Below, piece after piece: positions 40,504 to 52,100 of a stretch of DNA of 64,000 nucleotides. Source of the stretch: Gymnogyps californianus (Eukaryota; Chordata; Aves; Accipitriformes; Cathartidae); assembly GCF_018139145.2 (NCBI RefSeq), contig NC_059476.1, positions 11,293,501 through 11,357,500 on the forward strand. The letters are read 5' to 3'. Every line of letters starts with the position of its first letter. Within the stretch, counting starts at the first letter, position 1. A program made the translations under genes and the position numbers. The notes beneath the pieces were generated by a model that was given only the letters and a program-made list of their open reading frames with translations, searched no databases and was not told where the DNA came from.

Positions 40504-43500
40504 AGTCAAATCTTCTCACAGGCTGCCTCCGAGTTGGTGGGGCACAGGATCACACACTGTCCCAGATTGCTGCAGGAATATTTTTAAGCAAATACCAGTA
40601 CTATCCTTTACTACTGCAATACAGAAGGATTTAAGTAATGATAGGAAGTGAAACTCAGTCAGTCAAAGGAAGCATAACAGGAATCAGCTCTCGCTCAGTG
40701 ATGAGATTTGGGCAGCATGGATGTGCCCTGCATGTGATAGCTTTGTGTGTGCAGGAACAAACAGTCCCTCCTAATCCCCCTTCAGCAAGGCCGTACTGTG
40801 ACCCCATAAACCTGAGTGATGTTACACTTCTGCTTTCATAAAGCAGCATTATTACCTGCTGCCAGATTTAGGAAGGAATTAGGACTTCTTTCAAAAATCA
40901 AAGTTTAAATTCAGAAATACATTGTTCTCTCATCATTTCATTCCCCTCTAGCCTCCCCTCAGAAACACCCGATGAGTGTTTCGTCGGTCTAACAGGCTGC
41001 AGAAGTCCCTGTACTCCTTCCCAACAGCAGACTGCGGGCCCAGTGTTAGGCCACAGCTCTGTCAGGCGGCACACTGTGAGTGCATCCCTCCTACTGATCA
41101 TGATACTGTCCTAAATGCCTGAAAGTTTTTTTTTCTCCCCACTTGTTCAGGAGTTAGGCACTTGGATTACCTTCCTGGCTTGGTCACTGAACTAACGTGT
41201 TCCATGACTGTAACTGTCCATGCAGAGAACTCTGTGAACCATCCAGGACATTGGAGGTACCTTGAACCCTTTTTCCTCTGAAAGAGCTTGTGTGGCAGAA
41301 AGACAGAGTTTTCTTGTTACTATTTGTTCTGTAATAAATCTCTATTTAGATGTTTTATGAAGAAAGGAGGTTTATATTTTTTCTTTCAATATTGCTCATG
41401 TAGGGAACCGTCTGAATGCACCAAGTGAAATGACCCTGAGAGGAAAGACGTGGGAGCAGATTTCTTGTTATTTGGGTAAGGAAGAGGGCAGGAGGTGAGG
41501 TTACTGCCACCGGGACTTTACAATACCTGTCTGCTAAGGTTAATGAATGCTTCAAACCACATCTTAAGTTCGCCCTTCTGTAGAATATTAAAAACCACCT
41601 AATTGAATCATGTGAAAGCTGTGTCCTCTAGCGAGGCTCTTGTGATTGCTGGCACCAATAAGGTGCTCTAGCCCTGAATGCAGATGTAAGATTACCCCAG
41701 AGAGGGACCACAGGGTGGGAGGGGAGGCATGGCACTGCTGAGCAGAGCGATGGGCTTCAGACTTATTTGTGCAGAGCTGTAATGCAGGAGCCCCCCGGTG
41801 AGTCTCTTTAGTGTGCCAGATTTACAGCACTTCAGAAAGACCTGCGTTATGTAGGAGTCATCTCTCTGCATCTGCAATGAGACTGACAAAAGTACCACGG
41901 TCCCAGTAAATTCCTGTAAAATGCCTTATGACACCTGGCAGCTCAATGGCAAATGATGCTGACCTGGCTGATCTCCATCTTTCGAATAAGCTGAAATAAA
42001 ATCTGAGGTTTGAACACTTATGCTCCTTGAATCATCAGAATAAACATCTGGAGGTTGTGGTATTGCCTTGGGTCCACCAGTAATAAAATATGTGTGAGCT
42101 TGTTCTGTTATTTGCTTCATTTCTAGTAGCACTTTACCTGGTGGAAGCAAGCAGAGAGAGAGAATGGCCAAAAGTGATAAATTGCTGTGTTGGAAAGTCA
42201 GTAAACCTTAGCCACAGAGTCCTTCTGCTTGTCATAGGCAAGTGATTTAAAACTTTTATCCCTTAGGTTCTGCTAGCACATTTTGCACAGATCATCCTTC
42301 TTCACCCCACCTTACAGCTGTCACATGCAATGGAGAGCCCAGAAGTGATACAAAAATCACAGGACACAGGACTAACAAGAAACCACAAAGAAGACTCATG
42401 TACTCATCGCTTGTAGTAATCAGTTCTCTCCAGCAATAGCTGCAAATCAGTGCTTTCCCCCATGGCATTTCTTACCAAAAGCTTTCCTTGAAAAGAAATC
42501 TTAGGCATGGAAATGAGGGTAAAATGCTTGATGGTCCCTAAGGTTTTGGAGCATTCAGTTCCTTCTAAAATTAATGGAATTTGGGCCTGTAAATCCCTTA
42601 TGTGGCTTTGAACATCCCGCTTGACTAATATTTAAACTGCTGAAGTTCACCGCAAACGCCCAAGAGGGAGCACTGGCAGGACCTCCCGGGAGTTGAGAAT
42701 ACCAGCAGCTGGCAAGAAGGAAGATGTGCTCCTTCATATGTATATGAAATGCTTCACTTTCATAGCTGCGAAGCCAGAACTGTTGCAAATCTTCAAGGGC
42801 ACTTGCAAGTCTTCAATTTCATATGTTCATATGTTACTGAAGTCTTCGATTAATTAATTAGGCAATTATTTTCCAATGGTACTTTTCCCACCCGTCAGCT
42901 GCTGTGGGTTACCTTTGGTTGTCTGCGATGTGACTTTGTTCAAGGACCAAACTTTGGCAGTGCTTAGAGACCTTCTTCACCCTAAGACCACCTTGTCTGC
43001 ACTGCAGACAGTGTCTACACATAGCAAAAAATGGTGGTCATGGTATTAAGTGTGGTCTGCAAGATCTAGTCCTGGCTTGGGGAATTAGTGGGCATTACTG
43101 CCCTAAGAAGCAGTGGGGTAATTCATGTAAAGGCCGTATTTCATGTAAACTTTGGAATGAGATCTCAGACTGGGAATATTTGGGAATATTATTTGAATAA
43201 TAATTTTCTTGTAGCTTTTGTGAAATCTACTTAAATGCCCACAATATTGGTTAATATTAAATACTCCACCTTGTTCCATGTGAAGTGGCAGTACTGCACG
43301 TTCATTGTGATGCCTGCTTTGAAGATGTGACTACACAGATTGTGTCTTGTCCGGTTTCCACCGCTGGAGGCTGCTGCAATAAGAAATGTGATGTTCGGAA
43401 CCACTCATTGTAGCATCATGGAAACGGCAAAATGAATCTTAGGAAAACTTGGCAAAAATCATGGACTTTCATCTCCAAGCTGAAATGTATTTGTTTTAAT

Positions 43501-43632
43501 AGCTGGTCTGAGAGGTGTACTTTGAACTCATTCTTGAAAAAAGCTTGTATTACAACTGTGAAAGATTGTATTCCTGCAGATTTCTTATTGATCTTCTGTC
43601 ATGTGAGGTTTTAAAAATAGAATTGTTTCTTT
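40504..43632. other. Intergenic, no gene recognised
   Basis: Unique sequence with frames of 60-81 codons that overlap in several frames. No named repeat or RNA gene is seen. Confidence 0.45.
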
Positions 43633-43680
43633 TTGCTACTTCTAGAAAATCCAGATTTGCTACTTCCAGAAAATCCAGGA
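43633..43680. repeat. 24-bp tandem duplication, two copies
   Basis: The units 43633-43656 and 43657-43680 share ttgctacttc and agaaaatccag and differ at about two positions. This is a simple local duplication. It falls within a 62-codon frame, which I do not regard as a gene. Confidence 0.85.
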
Positions 43681-44510
43681 GCAGAAAAATGCAATGGCCC
43701 TAGGATGGATCATGCTGCCGATGGCAGGCTCTAAATAGGACTTTTTGAAACAGTGAATTTTTTGATCCATGCAAATCTATCTCCTCATACCAGAGAGAAT
43801 ATTCCTTGGTGCAGCTCTCTCTTGGGAAATCTTACAGTGTTAACCCACAATGATGTTAGACATTATTTTTCTCCATCATGAACAATTTGAAACAAGCAAG
43901 CATACTGTGATGAACTGTACAAAATCAGCCCAATAGCTGATAACTTTGCATTCTGCAGAAGAATAAGAGAATTAGAACTAAATAATAATATTTGCTATTT
44001 CTTTTGTATCTTTTATGCTAGGTTTGCAAAATGTTCTATAAGATTGTCATGTCCATGCAATATGTTGTTACATATTTTTATTCCTATGTGATGGGCAATG
44101 GTAAATGAAGTCAATGAATTCAGAGGCACAAGAGAGGCCTGAGGATGCCTGGAAAGTCAGAGGCAGAGAACAGAAACCAGCTACTGTACCTTCTAACTCC
44201 TGACTCACACAAGTCTGCCAGCTCTGAGGAAATCTTTCTATACGTCTGATACTGGCCAGAAACCATAGTGTATGTTACCATGTTCACAAAGTCTGCAGCT
44301 GGAAAATGCAGATTTGATGTTTTGCATGTTAATTCACTAAAGACTTTGCATTCTTAAGCATAGATTGTCTCACACAAATCAAAGGGAACTTCTCCCAGCT
44401 TTGTAAATCTTAAAGAAATAAGTTTTTGGTTAAAAAACCTGATGTAGAACAGGGGAGAAGAAAATCTGCATAGTTTGGATTGACCTTCCAGTTCTGAGAG
44501 AAAACTTAAG
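43681..44510. other. Intergenic, nothing recognised
   Basis: AT-rich unique sequence with no open frame of note. Confidence 0.5.
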
Positions 44511-44575
44511 AGGTGTCAGTGACCTATTTGTGCCTTAATTACCTGTATAATGGGACACGGATACTTTGGAATATG
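44511..44575 (-). repeat. MIR-like SINE relic, antisense
   Basis: gtcagtgacctatttgtgcc followed by cctgtataatgggacacgg and atactttgg follows the antisense MIR order (cctcagtttcctcatctgtaaaatggg then aataat). It is strongly diverged and short, so the call is tentative. Confidence 0.35.
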
Positions 44576-46590
44576 TGTTTCACTCCAGCTAGAGGTCAGA
44601 AGTAGCTATGTAAATGATGCAAACAGTATAAAATATGGTAGAATAAAGCATTTCTGTGAGCCCAATACTCTGATGTCTTACAATTTAAGATCCAAAAATT
44701 AATGTACATTGATTCAAACAGCTCAAAATACCCTGCAAGAGCTAATCAATCCAAAAGTACTTACAAGCAATAATTCAGTCAGCTGGTGAACTAACTGAGT
44801 GCTAATGATGAGCGAGGAAGACTCCCTACATTTGTGAGCTATTAGCTGGATCATCTAATCTGGTACTGAAGATAATTGTCTACCAATATACATGAAAAAA
44901 CAAAGTGTGAAAAAAATTTAATCCCAGCAAGTGTTCATGTAGTGGAGGGGGATCTCAGAAAGCTGCTGAGATCATAAAATTGAAGGTAATTTGTTGTTGG
45001 CTTTTATATTGACAATGACATTTGCAAATGTCATCTTTCAAATGAAGGGATGGGTCACACTGTTGGGCCCCTGAGGGCACTAATGGCCCTTCGTGTCCCT
45101 GCCCAGCCTCCCCTGGGGCATCCCTCACCCCTGCCCGTGGCGCAGGAGACCCATTTCAGCTCAGCTCGGGGTTGTCAGTCCCTGGCTGTAGATGTGCCTG
45201 CCTGTAACTCTGCCTCCTGGATGGACTGGGACCTGCACTGTAGGTAGCCTGTCTCCTGGATGGACCCCTTGGGAATGTCTCATAGCCTTGTCTCCAGTCC
45301 TGTCTTTCTGATATGGCCACTGGTGCCATATCCTGGATGTAGATGTCCACTAAACTGTACCTCCAGTGCTTTCTTGGATGGTTGCCTGCTTCTGTCTGTT
45401 TTTCTCTTTTTGGGCTAAAATGCTGTGGAGCAGATGCTCCTAAGTGCTGTGGAAGCAAAGGCCACGGCCAACACTCAGAGCTCACTATGAGTTCGTTACG
45501 AACAGACAGTAAGGTCACTTGGGATGGGAAACAGTTGCTCAGGTGTGTACCAGGTTTAAGCAAGGGGAAGAAGGAGATATTCTCAAAGTTTCTGAGCTCT
45601 GGGGAAATAAATCTGTTGCTGAACAGTTCTAGCCAGTTTGCAGCAGAGACTCAGGTGATGGAAAAGGCCCATGAAGTAGGGGTGTGTGAAGCACAGCTGT
45701 AGCTGCACAGGGGTTGGGTGGAGGGGAGCTTCTGCCTACCTGGCCACCTCTTGCACCCCTTGGGGGGAATCCTGACGCCCTGCAGCAAGAAACTGCCCAG
45801 ACCAGGTCGTTCATGTTCTCCCTTCGAGATGAATGGTGGGTGCTTTGATCAAGCCGCTTCTGGATGGGATTTTACCAAATGTTTGGTAGTATTTGAATTT
45901 TCAGCTGGGCTCTGGGGAGCTAATTTGTGTCAATGGAGCTCTCAGTTACAGTGGCTGGAAGGCCAAGCATATGCTTCCTGATTGAAGACACCTGTAACAT
46001 CTGAAAAGAATAGGAAGTTTTAAAAATATCTTAAGTTTAAAGGAAAGAGAAGGAAATAGCCAAATAAGCATTTTACTTGGGAACTTCAGAAGAGCAGCAA
46101 ATTAATTAAAAAGTGACACAACCACAAAAAAATGGCAATGTTTCTAGAAGCTGGGACAAAATGAAATAACTTCAGGAAGAACAAGAGGAAGGGAAATGTA
46201 TTTGGGTGGGTTTTTTTTCACACTAAAACTTCATTTAATTGTTAGTGAAACACTGCACATGAAAAATGCAGCTTTTTCTTCCATGGTATAATTAATGCTG
46301 AAACACATCTGACAACACGTCTGCTTGCCCAGCACCAGACAGTCGCTTACACGGCTTTCCTGAGATGTTCGAGAGCTTCTCTTTGATCCAAACCCAGCTG
46401 ATGGCCCCTGTATTAACAGGGTGGAGAAACACAAGTTTGCTTGTGGTCTGCCTGCAGCTGTTGGAAGCATCTCTGAGCTTTCTCTTATTTTCCAAGAAGG
46501 GGAAAAATACAGGTACAAGAGAGTTAGACTGTGTATCTTTGTCACCACAGGCTATTTATTATCATTTCATAGCAAAGAAAGATAATCTTT
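44576..46590. other. Intergenic with a GC-richer, partly repetitive patch at 45060-45360
   Basis: Within 45060-45360 the words ctcctggatggac (45214-45226 and 45253-45265) and atcctggatgtag (near 45330) recur at irregular spacing. This suggests a decayed minisatellite or dispersed repeat that I cannot name. Frames of 119 codons (+, 45343-45702) and 135 codons (-, 45156-45563) overlap and are not recognised. Confidence 0.35.
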
Positions 46591-47080
46591 ACTTTTAATT
46601 TAATTACAGTAGATTCCTGCAAATGACTTTTAATACTTTAATGGGAGCTCACACTAAATCTCTGTGGTAATTTTCTCTGCCTCTTTGGGCTCAAGACCTG
46701 ATGAAGATTTAGGCGAATTGTTTCAAAATCCATTCTCTTGTGGACTGCTAGTGTTTTTGTGATGTCAATTGCTATACTAATTCCTACTTGCCGCACAATG
46801 TGCTAATTACTTTTGAAAACAATTTCACACTTTACTGGGAAAATAAAAAGGAAGTTGTTTTAGATACCATTTAGAAAATAGTGTGGACAGGAATAGTGAC
46901 TGAAAATTTGTCCATGATATTTAAAGCGTCAAATCGATCCTAGTTTTTTTTTAATAGCAGCAGTGGTAAGTGCCACTGAAAAAGTAAGCAAACAAAAAAG
47001 ACCTGAACTTTCATGATTTAGGCCTGAAACTCCAGGTGCAATGCATTTGACATATGCCTATTTAATACTTTCATAATAAA
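46591..47080. other. AT-rich unique block, conserved-noncoding candidate
   Basis: Unique, repeat-free and stop-rich in all frames, with TTTAATTTAATTACAG and GTGCTAATTACTTTTG words. Its even texture is like that of vertebrate conserved noncoding elements. No alignment was possible, so this is a guess from composition. Confidence 0.25.
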
Positions 47081-49024
47081 TTAGCTCTGTATCTGTGCAT
47101 GCAGTCTGAGTTTGCACAGCCATACATCATCTGGTATCTGGGCCTCTGGCTCACACTGATCTTGGCTTAAAAGTTGCTTTTGCTTCCTTTCTGGGGGCCA
47201 AACTTGGAGTTTGAAAGACGCATGGACCTTACAGACAAAATCAGGCTCTTGTAACTGGTTTTGTTGTATAAATTCTTCAGTTTTCTTTATCCAGAGGTGA
47301 GTTTCAAGGCATAGAAGACTGGCAGTGATCAGAACAAACAGCTCTCGAGGAAGGCTGGTACCAGAAAGCTGATTGTGAAGCCACAGGGCAGGGGTGACTC
47401 CGTGCAGACCTTGGGTGATCAAGACTAGGCAGAGGATGAATAATGCACTTGTTGAAACTAGTCCCTTCCCAAGGCAAGGAAGCACAGGAAAGGAAGCACA
47501 AGCTGCTATTTTCATTGCACTGGCATGCCTAAAATGCCTGCTGCAAGCTGTGGCATTTACAGCTGAGGGCATTGCAGTAGTCAAGTTTAAAGGTGATGAG
47601 TGTGGGACCTATCTACATTCAACAGGAAAAAGACATTTGTTTGCCTACATGGGGCAAAGTGATCATAATCACCAACGTGTGAAATATGATATCCTATGCT
47701 CTACGATAAGTCTTCCCTAGAAGCAGACTCAGCCTGAAAGATATGAGTCTTCAGCTGTATTTCAAATGCTGCAAGGCTCAGGTACGCTGAGGTCTGTTAT
47801 TTATGGTTTGACCCGCTGCACCAGGAATAACAATGCACACAGGATTTAAATTATCCATTGAAAGTTAAATTATCTACATCAACTCAGGCAACATGTAGGC
47901 AACCTGATGCATTTCTATTATGTCACCAAAACAATGCACCGTATTTTAATTCTGCAGCTGTAATAATAGACAAAAAAAGCCAAATTCCTTGAGTAATGCA
48001 CAGTGTGTCATAACTTTCCTTATAACTGATGGCACTGGTGTTAGTTTTGCTACAATATTAACTAGTTTATATTAATTTTCAATTCTGTTTTGTAGTTCTT
48101 CAGTGAACTGCACATTTGCCAGATAATATCCAGAACGCAAAAAGCTGTTTAGTAGAAAACAGCAATAAAATTACTGTATAGCTTCCTGTGTGTATGTTTT
48201 AATTAATCAAGGAAAATACTCTGTGTAGAACATAAAACAATTCTGGCTAAGAGACAAAGATGAAACATTTAACTACTCTGTTAGATAATCACAATGAAAA
48301 GGCACTTGAAGCTGAGAGAAAGAGATAGGGGATAGCTTCTTTGTAAGCACAAGGAAAACTTAAATGGGAAATTAAATGAAAAAGAGAGTTGGGTGGGTTG
48401 AGCCTAGAGGAGAAGAGATTCATAATGACATTTTGGGAGGCTTTAGGGTTCTATTGCCATGGCGAGATCTTCTGGGCATAATACATGGAGATCAGTTGTA
48501 ACCAAAACCAAGTTCAGTCTGATATGAAAATGCTTGAGCTGTTCTTTACCATGTAGACAAACTCCTAAGAAAGAAAGAAAACATCTTGGTGGATACTACG
48601 AAAAAGACCCACTGTCACTCTCACAGGTGGAGAACTTCAGCCTTAATCTGAGATCCCACTGGCAGCAGATGGGGCATGAGCTCATGGAGGTTGCAGGGTC
48701 CTAGAAAAACTGAATCATTTTCAAAGGGGTTTGGGTTCCCAGGAGAGGTAAAGTAAAAGACAGCTCAGAAATCCTCATGGCTTGTTTAAGATTAAGGTCC
48801 AGAAAAGTCTGTGGAAATGCTTGTGTTGTCTGTAGTGGACTCAGAAGGACACTCAAAATATTTCTTCTACAAAACACGTTCATGGCACCTAAAAAGAAAG
48901 CATGCAGCTAACTATGAATAACTCTTAGAAGTAAACCTGGAGAATAAGGATTTACACAGGTGAATCACAGTCCACTCACTACTTGTCTCCTCTCTCTCAT
49001 GCCTGGGCCTTAAGGACAAAAGTA
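47081..49024. other. Intergenic, no gene recognised
   Basis: A 167-codon minus-strand frame at 47081-47584 encodes two hydrophobic patches (S-A-L-F-I-L-C-L-V-L-I and L-F-V-L-I-T-A-S-L-L-C-L). I recognise no family, and there is no clear promoter or splice context. The remainder is unique AT-rich sequence. Confidence 0.35.
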
Positions 49025-49160
49025 TCATCAGATCACCTAACCTGACCTCTGTCACCCAGCTATCCTTATTGAGCCTGTAAATTCCAGCTGATCAGCCAGT
49101 ATTGTCACATCGCTCTGATTTAGCCGCTAACTTTGTCCAAAGAACGTCTTCCCTGCAGGG
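49025..49160 (-). repeat. Possible old CR1-type LINE relic, antisense
   Basis: cagatcacctaacctgacct, then tcacccagctatccttattg and later ccaaagaacgtcttcc, resembles from memory the antisense of an old avian and reptile CR1 subfamily. Divergence is high and the borders are uncertain. Confidence 0.35.
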
Positions 49161-52100
49161 AAAGAAAATACAAAGCTTTCTCCTGTCAGTTTTTGAGAGA
49201 TCAGCTGGTCTGGGAACTTCTTTCCCTTTAGTCCAATCCTAGCCTTCAGTTAATCCTATACCTCTTGGGAAGGGCATATCTATATCTAACTCATACATCT
49301 TAAGTGCTACAAGTATTAACACTGATTGACCCAGTCCTTTTCTCCTAAGGTCACCTTCCAATGCACTTTTTGTCCTTAGTTCTGTAAAAAGACTCATGTT
49401 TTATCAATGTTACATTATGTACTTCCCATTGTTCGTGTGGCTTGGTCTCCCAGGTTACCTCATTGCTCTCACCTGCAAAATGAGACCTCCCCCGCCTGCT
49501 CCAGGTGAAGCTGAGTTCCTGGCCTAATAAGCCAGTGCACCGAAGAAGATAAAGTCTGAAGGAAGGAACGAAGTTTTGGGCTGTGAAAGAATGACTGTGT
49601 TTTCCTGTGAGTCTCTTGAGGGAAGAAGGTGCTCTTTGGACAAGGTCTGGTTGAAGGCAAGTGCTTTACAGAATCCTGGTGGGGGGAGTTGACTAAAATT
49701 GCTATATGGCTGGAGTTTAGGCACTTAAACATGTTACAAGTTTGAATACTCTTAGTAGCTACTGATTTCTGAAGACGTGTAATCTGTTTGTTAAGTGTTG
49801 CTGAATGGCATAGATGTAAATACTGTGCCTTGGTTAGGTGATGGTAGTGAACTACAGCTAATTCATAATTAGTTCTGAGGAAGATTAGATGCTAGATTTT
49901 GCTGTGGAATCCCTTTGAAGAGTTGGTTGGGGAGCTCTTTACCCAGTGTTAAAAGAGTAATTGGCAAAATGCCACACATGCATGTATGCTTCCTATCCTG
50001 CTGAATATAGGACATCTAGTTCTTTTCTTCCTTCATTAAAACAGTCATTTCTACAGAAGCTGTCCTAACCAGTAGGCTGTAGTACCTGTTTTGGAGCCCT
50101 GCTTGCTTTGGATTGCATGTACTGGAGGCTAATCCTCTCTCACAGGAAGTGTTGATGCCTGTAACAGAGCTCTAGGCAAGCCTGAAAGGTAGATGTGGCA
50201 AAGCTTTCAAGCACTGTGTTTTGTTTGTTTCTTAATATAGAAGAGCTTCTGTAACTAAAACCTATTTGTCTCCAGGTGCTCTTCATAGTCTACTTAATGC
50301 AAGCATTTTCCTGTTAGATTACTGTCTGCCTCTCTGTATAGTTCCAAAATAGTGACTAAAACCTGCAGTGACTCAAGGGATCCCTGGGCTTTCCCCTTGA
50401 AAAAAAAACTTATTCCAGTAAGAGTATTTATACCAAGATTCATTTTGGTAGTGCTGAGCTGCAGCAAAGTGCAACTTTGTAGGAGATAGTTTTAGGCAAA
50501 GATCACAATGTGGGTTACCCTCCAGTATTGGGTCTTCCTGTTAGGATGGTGCATCAGTGCTCCTGGAAGGAAACATTCTCTTAGATAGGACTTTTAAATA
50601 AAGGTAATGAATCAAGTTGTTTATCTGCAAAACATGTGCCAAGAATGTCATAAGAAGTTCTTGTTGTCCCACATCCTTTTATTCTCTCAGAATGGAAAAT
50701 AAACTGTTACAAAACTTGTGCTAAAGATCTGTTTTACCTAGGGTTTATGATGGGAGCTGCAGAAGTAGCGCTATCCAGGGATGTAAACCTTACTTCCATC
50801 TTAAGAATATCTTGTTCTAATTGTTAGATTTGCACTTCAGTTGTGATTTGAAACCTTTGCTTGGAAGGGATAAGATGTTGGAAGATACAGAATGAACTCT
50901 GAGCTGGATGTTGACAAATGAACTGAGTTGTTATATGCTGTCCACTGAACTTGGCAGACTGAGACTTATCCTAGTTTCAGAGTGGTGGCTCTAGAACTTA
51001 GACCAGGTCAAGCTTTATAGGACATGAACGACAAAGAATGCCTCAAGGTACTCTTCAAAAAGTGAAGGTAGAACTCAATCACTTCACTAGTGATAGAATG
51101 TCTATTGTATGATAGAGACAGGAATTTTGTATTTTGTGCTGTTGTTTTTCCATCTTGTATGCTAAATGTCACTTTACTTTCTTGTTACTTTCTTGTCAAT
51201 GTATTTGTGAATCATTAATTCATAACTAAATAAACACTTTGTTTCATCAGCATGTGAGTTATACTAGTAGCCAGAGGATTTTAACTATGTAATATGAGGA
51301 GCCAAAACTTGTATCCAAGTTTTAGTTTAGTAAAATGTAATACACATCTTTCAAGTTGGTTCAGTTTGAATATTCAGGTGATTAATAGATGAAAGGTGGT
51401 ATGTTAAACATTAGGTATAATTAATTGTATACTTGCACTCCTCTGTAACCTGCAGAGCAGACAGTGGGGTGCTGCAACATACAGCCAGGTCCTGTAACAG
51501 GGGTCTCTGCGGGCTGAGATAAATGGAGTACATTACCCAGCAGGGAGAACTCTCTTAAAGAGAGGAAGGACAACGCAATGATAGCGAGGGGAAATAAGGC
51601 TATTTTTTGTGCGTATGTGGTAGGGCTGCTTTTAGTCTAGTACATATCAAGTGGCCTAGTCATCAAAAATGTCAGCCTTACGCCCAATTTCGGGAAAATG
51701 CTGTGCTAGACTAAATAGGAAAAATGAGGTGTTGGAGGGTGAGGCTGACTGAATGGAAGAACTCAGTATGAATAATATGCTGTTTTGGTTTCTAACAAAC
51801 ACTGCTGCATGAGTAATGGTCTTTGACTGGGTGAAGACCTTATTCAGCAAGCAAACTTTGAAAAGTTGAGCAAATAGGTAAATACTCAGCAATGCTTATA
51901 AACAAGTGTGTTGCATGAAGGAATGGATGTGTGTGGGTATGGCTGTTGGACTTGAACAGGAAGTTTGGCAGATATTCAAGTATGAACAAGAAGGGGCTTG
52001 CAGAGCTGCTGGGGGAGAAGTCCTCCCAGATCCCTGTGGAGGAGTATACTTGGAGCTCTCCCCCACTTGTTGCACAGTGTGGATCTATACCTCTTTCTTC

